Shown in pieces: positions 19,446-28,618 of a stretch of 64,000 nt of DNA. How positions within the stretch are numbered: position 1 is the first letter of the stretch; each line of letters starts with the position of its first letter. The translations under genes and the position numbers were made by a program. The DNA lies in the NCBI RefSeq assembly GCF_011806405.1, contig NZ_JAATOW010000021.1, positions 19,686-83,685 on the forward strand. Direction: 5' to 3'. Below the pieces are notes generated by a model. It was not told where the DNA came from. It did not search any database and saw only the letters and a program-made list of their open reading frames with translations. The DNA comes from Pseudooceanicola sp. HF7 (GTDB taxonomy: Bacteria; Pseudomonadota; Alphaproteobacteria; Rhodobacterales; Rhodobacteraceae).

Positions 19446-19676
19446 ATGGCAAATCCCGAAGACTATTGGGCGGCATCTCACCCCGACGGCGGATGGCAAG
19501 TGCGCCGCGAAGGGAACGAAGAGGCGACCGAGCGTTTCGATACCCAGGAAGAGGCCTGGGAACGTGCCAAGGAGCTGGCACGCGGCACGAAGGGCGAGGC
19601 CTACCTGCAAGCGGAAGACGGCACGATCCGTGAGCGCAATACCTACGGGCATGATCCCGTGCGCACGAAAGGCTGA
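19446..19676 (+). CDS. DUF2188 domain protein
   Basis: A 76-residue soluble protein whose whole length matches the DUF2188 pattern: a short strand (GGWQVRREGNEEATERFDTQEEAWERAKELA) followed by EAYLQAEDGTIRERNTYGHDP. The family has no defined function. The ATG at 19446 is supported by AAGGAG about 9 bp upstream; the longer frame beginning at 19305 lacks such support. It is flanked by terminators on both sides and is likely monocistronic. Confidence 0.85.
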   Translation: MANPEDYWAASHPDGGWQVRREGNEEATERFDTQEEAWERAKELARGTKGEAYLQAEDGTIRERNTYGHDPVRTKG

Positions 19677-19761
19677 GCACCGGCGGTGATTTGCCGGGGG
19701 CCTTTTGGCCTTGGCTTTCAGCCGACCTGCGGGTCGTCAGCAGACGGCAATCAGAGATCAG

Positions 19762-19785
19762 GGCCGCCCTTCGGGGCGGCCTTTT
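19762..19785 (+). terminator. Intrinsic terminator after the DUF2188 gene
   Basis: An 8-bp GC stem GGCCGCCC (19762-19769) with GGGCGGCC (19774-19781), closed by a TTCG tetraloop and followed by TTTT. Confidence 0.9.
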
Positions 19786-19834
19786 CCCTTGCGTAACGGG
19801 GTGTTACGGGTATGTCTCTGCGCAGGAGGCTGCC

Positions 19835-20827
19835 ATGGAATATACAGAAGACGCCCCGCATGAGGCGGGCTTTGCCCGGGTTTTCGCAGAGGAGGTCTGG
19901 CCGGTCTATGCCGCCAGCCGGGAAGAGGCCGAGCGCGTGGCGCGCCGCGCGTCCCGTCTGGGCTGGTCGCTGGCCGGGGTGGGGGCCGCGATCGCGGTGG
20001 GCTTCTTCCTGTTCGATCCGCTGGGCGACACGGTGATGTCGCGCTTCATCGGCCTGTTCGCCGGGGTCTTCATCGCGATGATTGGCCGCGCGCTGTGGGA
20101 GGCCAAGCGCCGCCGTTTCAACGCTGCCGTCAAGGCCGAGGTGGCGCCGGTGCTGGCGCGCTTTGCCGGGATTGCGCGTTATGAGTCCGACCCGTCCGCG
20201 GGTTTCGTCAATCTGTCGGGGCTGTCGGCGGCGCGCATGGTCGGCAGATCGAGCGGGTCAAGCGTTCAGGATGGGTTCTCCGGCGCGTGGCGCGGGGTGG
20301 ATTACCGCATGGCGGAGCTGCGCCTGACCCGGGTGGAAAGCTACCACCAAGGCGGCAAGCGCAGGACGCGCACGGTGGTGGTCTTCGCCGGTCTGCTGCT
20401 TGAGATGGCGGTGCCACGCCGCGTCCCGGTGATCCGGATCGAGCCGCGGGCAAAGTGGAAGACCCACAAGCGCCTGCGCCCCGACGGGCTGCACCCGGTC
20501 GACATGGGCACGGGCCCGGGCGCGGGCGAATACCAGGTCTGGTCCACCCAGCCGCAGGACGCGGGCGAGGTGATCAGCGGCCTGTTCCTGGATGCCCTAT
20601 TGGAGGTCGCCATGGTCCGCGGGCTTGAGCCCAAGGCGCTTTCGGCGCGCTTCGAGGGGCAGCAATTCCAGCTTCTGATCGAGGATCGGCGCAAGTTCCT
20701 GGAGGTCGAGGCCTTCGAAGTCGGGCCAGAGGAATTCCGCGCCAGCGTGCGCGCCGCCCTTGCGGACCTGGCGCTGGCGCGGGTCATCGTGGATCGGCTG
20801 GTCGAGGGGCCCACGGGCGCGCAGTAG
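19835..20827 (+). CDS. DUF3137 membrane protein
   Basis: A 330-residue protein of unknown function. Two transmembrane segments lie close together near residues 44-62 and 68-86 (LAGVGAAIAVGFFLF, FIGLFAGVFIAMIGRALW), followed by a large cytoplasmic domain with GAWRGVDYRMAELRLTRV and VVFAGLLLEM strands characteristic of DUF3137. The ATG at 19835 follows AGGAGG at 19824-19829, so the longer upstream frame is rejected. It is isolated between a terminator and the MFS gene. Confidence 0.8.
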   Translation: MEYTEDAPHEAGFARVFAEEVWPVYAASREEAERVARRASRLGWSLAGVGAAIAVGFFLFDPLGDTVMSRFIGLFAGVFIAMIGRALWEAKRRRFNAAVKAEVAPVLARFAGIARYESDPSAGFVNLSGLSAARMVGRSSGSSVQDGFSGAWRGVDYRMAELRLTRVESYHQGGKRRTRTVVVFAGLLLEMAVPRRVPVIRIEPRAKWKTHKRLRPDGLHPVDMGTGPGAGEYQVWSTQPQDAGEVISGLFLDALLEVAMVRGLEPKALSARFEGQQFQLLIEDRRKFLEVEAFEVGPEEFRASVRAALADLALARVIVDRLVEGPTGAQ

Positions 20828-20959
20828 GGCGCGCGCCCGTTGCCGGGGCCGGGCCGATGGGCGGCGGCGCGCATCCGCGTGGTTTGCGTGCAAAAAGTCC
20901 TTTGAACATCGCGGGATGCAGCTATCCTTAGGTCATCTCCTGCCTGAAGGACGCGCTGT

Positions 20960-22933
20960 ATGACGGACCCGAGACCGATCCCGACCCGGACGGAGATCTT
21001 CACCATTTTCGGCGCGCTGATGCTCGTGATGCTCATGGCATCGCTTGATCAGACCATCGTGGCGACGGCGCTGCCCACCATCGTGGGCGAGCTGGGCGGC
21101 ATGACCCACCTGAGCTGGATCGTCACGGGCTACATGCTGGCCACGACCATCTCGACCCCGCTTTATGGCAAGCTGGGCGATCTTTACGGGCGCAAGCTGG
21201 TGATGCAGGCGGCCATCGGGCTGTTCCTGCTGGGATCGGCGCTCTGCGGGATGGCCCAGACCATGGGAGAGCTGATCGCCTTCCGCGCCATCCAGGGGCT
21301 GGGCGGGGGCGGGCTGATGGTGGTCAGTCAGGCGGCCATCGGCGATATCGTCAGCCCGCGCGACCGGGGCAAGTACCAGGGGATCTTCGGCGCGGTCTTC
21401 GGCGGCTCCACCCTGATCGGGCCGCTACTGGGCGGCTTCATCGTGGAACATGCCTCCTGGCGGTGGATCTTCTACGTCAACATTCCGCTGGGTTTGCTGG
21501 CCTTCGTGGTGATCGGGCTGGTCTTCAAGGCGCCCCCCGCAACAGGCGGCGCAAGGATCGACTGGCGCGGATCGGCGCTGCTGGCGGTGGCGCTGTCCTC
21601 TGTCGTGCTGCTGGCCAGCCTGGGCGGGCACGAGGTGCCCTGGGGCAGCCCGCTGGGCATCGCCATGATGCTGGCGGCGGTGCTTTGCACGGCGGGTTTC
21701 CTGTGGACGGAGGCCCGCGTGGCAGAGCCGCTTTTGCCGCTGAGCCTGTTCAAGAACCGCAATTTCGCCGTGTCCACTGCGGTCAGCTTCATCGTCGGGA
21801 TCGCCATGTTCGGGGCGATCACCTACATGCCGACCTATCTGCAGGTGATCCGGGGCGAAAGCCCGTCAGACGCGGGCCTGGCCATGGCGCCGATGATGGG
21901 GGGCATGTTGCTAACCTCTATCGTCAGCGGTCAGATCATCAGCGCCACCGGGCGGTACAAGTTCTTTCCCGTGGCGGGCACGGCGATCATGGCCCTCGGC
22001 CTGCTCTTGCTGTCCACCATCGGGACGGAGACCGCGGGAGTGCGCGTCTCTGCCTACCTGATGGTGCTTGGCCTGGGGCTGGGCATGGTCATGCAGGTGC
22101 TGATCCTGGCGGTGCAGAACGCCGTGGATTACGAGCTTCTGGGCGTGGCGACATCGGGCGCGACGCTGTTCCGCTCCATCGGGTCTTCGGTGGGGGTGGC
22201 GATCTTTGGCGCGATCTTCACCTCTGGCCTGCTGGCGCGGCTTGAGGTCACGCTGCCCGATCACCTGGACGTGGTGCAGGCCACCAGCGCAGAGGCCGTG
22301 GCGGCGCTGGATCCGCCCGTGAGAGAGGCCTATTTCGCGGCCTTCACCGCTGCGCTGTCGCCGGTCTTCGTCATCGCCGCGCTGGCCGCTCTGCTGGCCT
22401 TCGCGCTGTGCTGGATGATGAAGGCGGTGCCGCTGAAGACGCGGGCCGGCGCGGTGGATACGGGCTGGATGAGCCCGCGCGATGCCTCCAACCTGGAAGA
22501 GCTGACCATGATCCTGGACCGGATCACCCGGGATGAGAACCGCTGGGAAGCGCTGACGCGCATTGCCGCGGGGCTGAACATGGACATGCCGCCGGACGGC
22601 TTGTGGCTGATGGCGCATCTGGACCAGCAGGGCGGCACGCTGTACCCCGCCGCGCTGGAGGTGCAGTTCCAGGCAACGCCGGGCCGCATGGGACCGGGGG
22701 TGGCCTGGCTTGTGAACCGTGGCTACGCGGTGCAGGAGGGCGGCCAGTTGCGCCTGACCGCCGCCGGGCAGGAGGCCACCACCGTCATGACAGAGGCCTA
22801 CCTGGACCGGCTTGAGGATTTCGTGGCGCGCTGGAAGCCCGAGGACCATGCCGAGGTGCGCGAGAGGCTGCTGGAGATGACACGGTCCCTGATGAACGGT
22901 CTGCCGCTGCCCCAGCACGACGCGGCCGCCTGA
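20960..22933 (+). CDS. DHA2-like MFS multidrug transporter with C-terminal extension
   Basis: Predicted proton-driven drug efflux pump in the inner membrane. The N-terminal 500 residues form a 14-helix DHA2-type transporter: motif D1-like LDQTIVATALPTIVGELGG, motif A YGKLGDLYGRKLVM, motif B/C-like RAIQGLGGGGLMVVSQA. After the last helix (near residue 480) comes a soluble tail of about 155 residues that reads like a winged-helix domain (GLWLMAHLDQQGG, a basic GRM segment, GYAVQEGGQLRLTAAGQE). The family usually ends soon after helix 14, so this is an added domain. No regulator gene lies next to it. Confidence 0.9.
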   Translation: MTDPRPIPTRTEIFTIFGALMLVMLMASLDQTIVATALPTIVGELGGMTHLSWIVTGYMLATTISTPLYGKLGDLYGRKLVMQAAIGLFLLGSALCGMAQTMGELIAFRAIQGLGGGGLMVVSQAAIGDIVSPRDRGKYQGIFGAVFGGSTLIGPLLGGFIVEHASWRWIFYVNIPLGLLAFVVIGLVFKAPPATGGARIDWRGSALLAVALSSVVLLASLGGHEVPWGSPLGIAMMLAAVLCTAGFLWTEARVAEPLLPLSLFKNRNFAVSTAVSFIVGIAMFGAITYMPTYLQVIRGESPSDAGLAMAPMMGGMLLTSIVSGQIISATGRYKFFPVAGTAIMALGLLLLSTIGTETAGVRVSAYLMVLGLGLGMVMQVLILAVQNAVDYELLGVATSGATLFRSIGSSVGVAIFGAIFTSGLLARLEVTLPDHLDVVQATSAEAVAALDPPVREAYFAAFTAALSPVFVIAALAALLAFALCWMMKAVPLKTRAGAVDTGWMSPRDASNLEELTMILDRITRDENRWEALTRIAAGLNMDMPPDGLWLMAHLDQQGGTLYPAALEVQFQATPGRMGPGVAWLVNRGYAVQEGGQLRLTAAGQEATTVMTEAYLDRLEDFVARWKPEDHAEVRERLLEMTRSLMNGLPLPQHDAAA

Positions 22934-22948
22934 GGGCGGCGGCGCCTC

Positions 22949-23410
22949 TCAGGCGCGGCGGGTGTAGGCGTAAAGCCAGACCCCGACCAGCACGAGCGAG
23001 GCGATGGCGTTCCAGCTTGCCATGGAAAGTCCGCCGAGGGACCAGGCGACCTCATCACAGCGGATGAGGGGCGCGGTCATGATCTGATCGAAAAGTTCGC
23101 CGGTGGAGATGCTGCCCGGATCGGAGCTGGTGCAGGTGGTGGGGCCTTCGAAGATCCCGCGCTCCACCCCCGTGTGATAGATCCCGATCCCGGCCGTGAT
23201 CGCCGCTGCCAGTGCGCCCGGCAATGCCAGCACCCGCTTACCGGTGGCCAGGGCCGCGACCCCGATCAGCACGGCGGCCAGGTGCGGCCAGCGTTGCAGG
23301 ATGCACAGGTGGCAGGGGTGCAGCCCGCCGATGAACTGGAAGCCGAGCGCCCCCAGCAGAAGCGCGGCGGACCCGCCGGAGGCTATCAGGACAGAGGGTC
23401 GGAAATTCAT
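22949..23410 (-). CDS. dsbB: Disulfide bond formation protein B
   Basis: Inner-membrane protein that reoxidises DsbA and passes electrons to quinone. The 153 residues have four hydrophobic helices and both cysteine pairs: Cys33-His-Leu-Cys36 in the first periplasmic loop, and Cys93 and Cys118 in the second. The LHPCHLCILQRWP segment is a standard family motif. The gene begins 1 bp after the stop of the YqaA-like gene, so the two share a transcript. No dsbA partner is adjacent, although a FrnE-like DsbA is encoded at 42290-42934. Confidence 0.92.
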   Translation of the reverse strand: MNFRPSVLIASGGSAALLLGALGFQFIGGLHPCHLCILQRWPHLAAVLIGVAALATGKRVLALPGALAAAITAGIGIYHTGVERGIFEGPTTCTSSDPGSISTGELFDQIMTAPLIRCDEVAWSLGGLSMASWNAIASLVLVGVWLYAYTRRA

Positions 23411-23411
23411 G

Positions 23412-23990
23412 TCAGAGGTACTTCACCAGGAAAAATCCTCCGATCAGAACCACGCAGAAGAGGGTCAGGACAAGCCCGAGCCGCTTCTCGATGAAGTCAC
23501 GAATGGGTGAGCCGAACTTCCACAGCAGACCGGCGATGATGAAGAACCGCAGGCCGCGCGCGACGATGGAGGTCACGATGAAGGTGCCCAGCGGCATCGC
23601 CGTCCAGCCCGACATGATGGTGATAACCTTGTAGGGGAAGGGCGTCATGCCCGCGATCAGCACCGCCCAGAAACCGGCATCGTTGAAGCGCTGGTTGAAG
23701 GCGTCGATGCCGTCGGCCTTGCCGAGATGTTCCAGGATGGGGCGGCCGATGCCTTCGAAGGCGAACATGCCGATGCCGTAGCCGAAGAGCCCGCCCAGCA
23801 CGGAGGCGACCATGGCGACCAGCGCGATCAGGAAGGCGCGGCTGGGCGCGGCGATGATCATGGGGATCATCAGCAGATCCGGCGGGATCGGGAAGAAGGA
23901 GCTTTCGATGAAGGCGACGACAGCAAGGGCCCAGAGCGCATAGGGGCTGTCGGCCATGCGAACGGTCTTGTGGTAAAGGTTTTTGAGCAA
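23412..23990 (-). CDS. YqaA-family (DedA/SNARE-associated) membrane protein
   Basis: A 192-residue inner-membrane protein of the YqaA branch of the DedA-like superfamily, probably involved in lipid or envelope homeostasis. It has the typical ALWALAVVAFIESSFFPIPPDLLMIPMIIA start, a glycine-rich GGLFGYGIGMFAFE helix pair and the GMTPFPYKVITIMSG re-entrant motif. I place the start at TTG 23990 (MLKNLYHKTVRM), because homologues begin about there with a similar short basic segment; the frame also has an ATG at 24050 that would add 20 unlikely residues. It precedes dsbB by 1 bp. Confidence 0.85.
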   Translation of the reverse strand: MLKNLYHKTVRMADSPYALWALAVVAFIESSFFPIPPDLLMIPMIIAAPSRAFLIALVAMVASVLGGLFGYGIGMFAFEGIGRPILEHLGKADGIDAFNQRFNDAGFWAVLIAGMTPFPYKVITIMSGWTAMPLGTFIVTSIVARGLRFFIIAGLLWKFGSPIRDFIEKRLGLVLTLFCVVLIGGFFLVKYL

Positions 23991-24267
23991 AATCTTTGGG
24001 TCCTGTTGCGCCCCGCGCGGGGGGCCTTGGCAATGGACCTCAGAAATCATGCGGCGGTGCAGCGGTCAAGCGATTGGGCCGGGTCCTTGCAGCACGAGGG
24101 GCGTTTGCCGCCGAGGCGGCGGTTTCACGGGCGCTCGGGCGCGAGCAGGACGGGGCAGGGCGCATATCCGCGATTATCGCCCTTCGGAGCGGCATTTCGC
24201 GCACGCATTCCTCTGGACCTTCGCGCGCGGCCTCGTTAAATCGGAGCGGCACAGCGCGCTGCGCCGG

Positions 24268-24353
24268 GCCCAAGTGGCGGAATGGTAGACGCAGGGGATT
24301 CAAAATCCCCCGACTTAACGGTCTTGTCGGTTCGAGTCCGACCTTGGGTACCA
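24268..24353 (+). tRNA. tRNA-Leu (CAA)
   Basis: An 86-nt class II tRNA with a long variable arm and encoded CCA. The acceptor arm GCCCAAG pairs with CTTGGGT (first pair G-U), the anticodon loop TTCAAAA gives anticodon CAA, and the T arm is GTCGG-TTCGAGT-CCGAC. Confidence 0.97.
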
Positions 24354-24620
24354 TCTTCATCTTCAGTTTTTTTCCGAATGATCGCACGCCGTCAGGGCGG
24401 GCCCTTCACGCGTTTTCCCGCGGTCTCCGAATCTGCGCTGCCGCCGCGGCGCGCCCCGATTGGCCCAGGCTTGGTCGGACGGGCGCGGGTTTGCATTCGC
24501 GGGAGCCGAACATGTTCGCATGTTTGCAGGTGGTGCTTGAAAAAGGACTCACCTATACAAGTCCTAATTGTGTGTTAACCTTTTTTCACCACCCGATTCA
24601 GTGATTGCAGAGGTACGCCC

Positions 24621-26993
24621 ATGGCCCATCCATTCCAATTCAGGCATGCAATTCAAGGAGGTAGCCTCCTTCTTCTGATCACGGCGGCGGCCTCGGCAAG
24701 CGCACAGGATGCGCCGCGCGACGGATCCGTCCTGCCGCTGCCGCCTGCACCTTTCGAAGGGGTCATCACCGAAACATTCGAGGGATCGACCCAGGATTAC
24801 CCGCAGCCGGTGACACCGCCCGAAGGGGCGCCCAACGTCCTGGTCGTGCTGATCGACGACCTTGGGTTCGGCCAGCCCGGCACCTTTGGCGGGCCGGTTC
24901 CGACCCCGGCCATGGATGCCCTTGCCGAAGAGGGGCTGCGCTTCACCCGGTTCCACACCACCGCCATCTGTTCGCCGACCCGCGCGGCCCTGCTCACCGG
25001 GCGCAACCACCACCAGAGCGGCTTTGGCACGATCACCGAACTCTCCACTGGCTATCCGGGCTATGACAGCATCTGGCCGCGCTCCACCGCGACCATCGCG
25101 GAGATCCTGAAGGATCACGGCTATTCGACCTCGGCTTTCGGCAAGTGGCACAACACGCCGGATTGGGAGACCTCTCCCATGGGGCCATTCGATCACTGGC
25201 CGACCGGGCTGGGCTTTGAGTACTGGTACGGCTTCCAGGGCGGTGAGACCAGCCAATGGGATCCGCAGCTGTTCCGCAACACGATCCCGGTCGAGCCGGA
25301 GCTGACCCCGGAAGAGGGGTACAACCTGAACGTCGACCTGGTGGACGATGCGATCGAATGGCTGAACCTGCAGCAGTCCATTGCGCCGGAAAAGCCCTAT
25401 TTCATGTATTTTGCGCCGGGCGCGGTCCATGCGCCGCTGCATGTCAGCCAGGAATGGATCGACAAGTTCGCCGGAGAGTTCGACCAGGGCTGGGACGCGG
25501 TCCGCGAACAGACCCTGGCCCGGCAGAAGGATATCGGCGTTGTGCCTGAGGAGACTGACCTGACGCCGCGACCGGAAGAGATCCGGGCCTGGGATTCGCT
25601 GGATGCGGATGCGCAAAAGCTCTTCAGCAAGCACCAGGAGGTTTTTGCCGGCTTCCTGGCGCAGACCGATCATGAAATCGGCCGCCTGATCGAGAAGGTG
25701 CGCAGCATGCCCGGCGCCGAAAACACGCTGGTCATCCTGATCGCGGGCGACAACGGACCCAGCGCGGAGGGCAGCATCACCGGCACGCTGAACAACATGA
25801 TGACCCAGAACGGCGTGCCCGACACGGTCGAAGACCAGCTGCCCGTGATGGACGAGATCGGCGGCCCGCTGCATGAGAACCATTATCCTGTCGGCTGGGC
25901 CTGGGCGGGGTCCTCTCCGTTCCAGTGGATGAAGCGCGTGCCGTCGCATTTCGGGGGCACCCGGAACGGCATGGTCATCAGCTGGCCGGCACAGATCAGC
26001 GATACCGGCGGCATCCGGACACAGTTCCACCATGCCGTGGATATCGCCCCGACCATCCTGGAGGCCGCCGGCATTCCGGAACCGGAGGTGGTGAATGGGG
26101 CCGAGCAGATCCCGATGGCGGGCGTCAGCATGGAATACAGCTTTGACGATGCCGAAGCGCCCGGAACGCGGGACACCCAGTACTTCGAGACCGGCGGGCA
26201 CCGCGCGCTTTACCATGACGGCTGGGTCGCCGCGTCCTTCCACGGCGCCCCCTGGGAGCTGACCGGCTCGGTCGGTTTCGACAATAACACCTGGGAGCTC
26301 TACAACATCGAGGAGGACTTCGCGCAGGCCCATGACCTTGCAGCCGAGAACCCCGAGAAGCTGGCAGAGCTGCAGGCGATGTTCGATGAAGAGGCCGAGA
26401 AGTTCCAGGTCTACCCGCTGGACGATCGCTTCTCTGATCGGGCCCTGAACCCGGAGCGCCCCTCGGTCACCCGTGGGCGGGACGTGTTCAACTATGCGCC
26501 GGGCACGACCCGGGTTCCCGAAGGCAGTGCCGCGCCGGCCTACCAGCGCTCTCACACCATCACGGCAGAAATCGAGGTGCCGGAAGAGGGCGCAAGCGGC
26601 GTGATGATCGCCAACGGCGGCTCATCGGCCGGCTACACGCTGTATCTTGAGGACGGCGTGCCGGTCTATGAGTTCAACTTCTTCGCCAAGGAGGTGTACC
26701 GGGTTGCCGGTGAAACCCCGCTGGAGCCGGGCGCGCATAGCGTGACGATGATCTATGAGCAGCTTCCCTTCGAGGCCGGGAAAGAGGTCACGGGCGGCAC
26801 GGCCAAGCTGCTTGTTGATGGGACCGAGGTCGCCAGCGGCGATATCGAGAAGGTCGTGCCCTCGCGCTACTCGGCAACAGAGACGCTGGACATCGGCATG
26901 GACCTGGGCTCGACAGTGACGCCGGCCTACCGCGAAGAGGCGCCCTTTGCCTTCACCGGTAGGATCAAGCAGGTCACGGTGGAACTGCAGTAA
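24621..26993 (+). CDS. Secreted arylsulfatase (formylglycine-dependent)
   Basis: Hydrolyses sulfate esters; predicted periplasmic or secreted. The 790 residues begin with a signal peptide (cleavage near ASASAQ, about residue 29). The sulfatase active site is CSPTRAALLTGRNHHQ with Cys117, to be converted to formylglycine. Metal ligands are in NVLVVLIDDLGFG, and later motifs include AFGKWHNTPDWE and GDNGPSAEGS. After the catalytic domain (to about residue 600) a beta-rich C-terminal domain of about 170 residues resembles those of large type I arylsulfatases. AGAGG lies 7 bp before the ATG. No separate formylglycine-generating enzyme is in the window. Marine sulfated polysaccharides or sulfate esters are plausible substrates. 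Confidence 0.93.
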   Translation: MAHPFQFRHAIQGGSLLLLITAAASASAQDAPRDGSVLPLPPAPFEGVITETFEGSTQDYPQPVTPPEGAPNVLVVLIDDLGFGQPGTFGGPVPTPAMDALAEEGLRFTRFHTTAICSPTRAALLTGRNHHQSGFGTITELSTGYPGYDSIWPRSTATIAEILKDHGYSTSAFGKWHNTPDWETSPMGPFDHWPTGLGFEYWYGFQGGETSQWDPQLFRNTIPVEPELTPEEGYNLNVDLVDDAIEWLNLQQSIAPEKPYFMYFAPGAVHAPLHVSQEWIDKFAGEFDQGWDAVREQTLARQKDIGVVPEETDLTPRPEEIRAWDSLDADAQKLFSKHQEVFAGFLAQTDHEIGRLIEKVRSMPGAENTLVILIAGDNGPSAEGSITGTLNNMMTQNGVPDTVEDQLPVMDEIGGPLHENHYPVGWAWAGSSPFQWMKRVPSHFGGTRNGMVISWPAQISDTGGIRTQFHHAVDIAPTILEAAGIPEPEVVNGAEQIPMAGVSMEYSFDDAEAPGTRDTQYFETGGHRALYHDGWVAASFHGAPWELTGSVGFDNNTWELYNIEEDFAQAHDLAAENPEKLAELQAMFDEEAEKFQVYPLDDRFSDRALNPERPSVTRGRDVFNYAPGTTRVPEGSAAPAYQRSHTITAEIEVPEEGASGVMIANGGSSAGYTLYLEDGVPVYEFNFFAKEVYRVAGETPLEPGAHSVTMIYEQLPFEAGKEVTGGTAKLLVDGTEVASGDIEKVVPSRYSATETLDIGMDLGSTVTPAYREEAPFAFTGRIKQVTVELQ

Positions 26994-27056
26994 GGCGACA
27001 CGCGGTCATCGCCTGCCGTTGCGCAGGACGACGAACAAGGGCCCTGAGCCCGGAAA

Positions 27057-27086
27057 CCGTGGCAGCTGAGCGCTGTCACGGTTTTT
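27057..27086. terminator. Intrinsic terminator after the arylsulfatase gene
   Basis: An imperfect hairpin from CCGTGGCAG (27057-27065) to CTGTCACGG (27073-27081) is followed by TTTTT at 27082-27086, next to the stop of the convergent antiporter gene. Confidence 0.7.
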
Positions 27087-28348
27087 CAGTCTGAAGGGGC
27101 GGGCGCCTGGTCCTCGATCCGCCGCATCGCCCAGCTGACGCTGAAGCCGTGCAGGATGGTGGAGAGCAGGATGATGAGCCCGACAAGCGCCCAGAGCTGG
27201 GCTTCGTCCACGAACTGCATGTGGGTCATCGCGTAGCAGAGGTAGTAGATCGAGCCGATGCCGCGTACGCCGTAGACGGAAATGACGGCGCGGTCGCGGT
27301 GCGGCATCCGGGTGCCGATCAGGCTGATCCAGCCCGACAGGGGCCGGATGACCAGGATCAGCACCAGCGCGATCGCGACATGGGTCCAGGTCAGCTGGGC
27401 AAAGACCAGCGGCAGGATGGCGCCAAGGCCGATCAGCAGAACGGCCGTCAGCGCATGTTCGATGGATTCGGTGAAATCATGCAATTGGCGGTGGAACTGG
27501 TGGTCTTCCTCCATCCGGCGCAGGGTCATGCCCATGACGGCGACGGCGATGAAGCCGTAGCCTTCGATAAGCTCGGTCGAACCGTAGCAAAGCAGGACAC
27601 CGGCCAGGGCCACCACGCCGGATCCGGTGTTGGCAAGCGGCGCGCCCTTGGGGACCGCGAAAAGCACCAGCGCCAGCGCGCGGCCACCGGCCCAGCCGGC
27701 AAGGGCGCCCACGGCAATGCGGTAAACCACGTCAAGGGCCAGCCACTCCAGCGCCCAGGCGCCGGGGTTCAGCCCCTCTGCCGCCACGATCAGACCCATG
27801 TAGACAAAGGGAAAGGCCAGCCCGTCGTTCAGCCCGGCCTCTGTCGTCAGGGTGAAGCGGACAGGGTGTTCCTGCCCCTCCTGCGGGGGGCCGACCTGGA
27901 CATCGGCGGCCAGCACCGGGTCGGTCGGCGCCACGACCGCGCCCAGCAGGATCGCCCCGGCGGCGGTCAGCCCGCCCAGGTGGAAGCCCAGCAGGGCGAC
28001 CGAGGCGATGGTCAGCGGCATGGCCACCGCCAGCAGGCGCGCCGTCGGGCCCCATTTGCGCCAGGGCCGCAGGCTGTCGATGCGCATGCCGGTGCCGAAA
28101 AGCGCCACGATCACGGCCAGTTCGCTGACGACCTCCCATGCGCCGGTTGCGGTGCGCGGGTCCGGGATCGCCGGCATTCCGGGCACGAGCAGCGCGGCGG
28201 CGGCACCGAAGATGATCATCAGCGGGGCTGAGGCCGGTTCATCCCGCGACACGAGGCGGGGCAGCCAGCGCGCCGATATGACGATCACGCCGATCACGGC
28301 CAGGGCGATATGGTAGGGGTTGAGGCCGAAGAATGCGTCCGAGGTCAT
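27086..28348 (-). CDS. Cation:proton antiporter (CPA1, NhaP-like)
   Basis: Inner-membrane Na+(K+)/H+ antiporter. The 420 residues form about 12-13 hydrophobic helices. The conserved ion-binding regions are visible: VVAPTDPVLAADVQVGPP near 140-157 and TEAGLNDGLAFPFVYMGL near 170-187, where the Asn-Asp pair marks electroneutral CPA1 members. YGVRGIGSIYYLCYA near 355-369 is a further family signature. No cytoplasmic RCK domain is fused. It stands alone, convergent with the sulfatase gene. Confidence 0.9.
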   Translation of the reverse strand: MTSDAFFGLNPYHIALAVIGVIVISARWLPRLVSRDEPASAPLMIIFGAAAALLVPGMPAIPDPRTATGAWEVVSELAVIVALFGTGMRIDSLRPWRKWGPTARLLAVAMPLTIASVALLGFHLGGLTAAGAILLGAVVAPTDPVLAADVQVGPPQEGQEHPVRFTLTTEAGLNDGLAFPFVYMGLIVAAEGLNPGAWALEWLALDVVYRIAVGALAGWAGGRALALVLFAVPKGAPLANTGSGVVALAGVLLCYGSTELIEGYGFIAVAVMGMTLRRMEEDHQFHRQLHDFTESIEHALTAVLLIGLGAILPLVFAQLTWTHVAIALVLILVIRPLSGWISLIGTRMPHRDRAVISVYGVRGIGSIYYLCYAMTHMQFVDEAQLWALVGLIILLSTILHGFSVSWAMRRIEDQAPAPSD

Positions 28349-28618
28349 AGTCTGTTCAGGTCCGTCCGGGTTTAGGCGCAGGGCCGGGGCTGTTGTTGGG
28401 GGCAGCCGAATGCTGCCTTTGGGCAGATAGCGCGTTGACGGGCGAAATCAGGGCCGGTTCGGCCGGAATGGGGGTCTTGGGCCGCGAAGCTGTGTCGATA
28501 TCCCCTCGGGACGCGGGCATTTCGGCGGCAGCCAAGCGCGCCCGGCCAGGGGCGCAGCTCACGCGATTGGCAGCGCGCGTGCCTTGCCGGCGTCACGGCG
28601 AGGACCATCTTTCCCGCC

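Noticed and set aside
24040..24387. Minus-strand frame with PKVGLEPTRPLSRGILNPLRLPFRHLG, and the plus-strand frame with MVDAGDSKSPDLTVLSVRVRPWVP
   Set aside because: Both are translations across tRNA-Leu, a common artefact.
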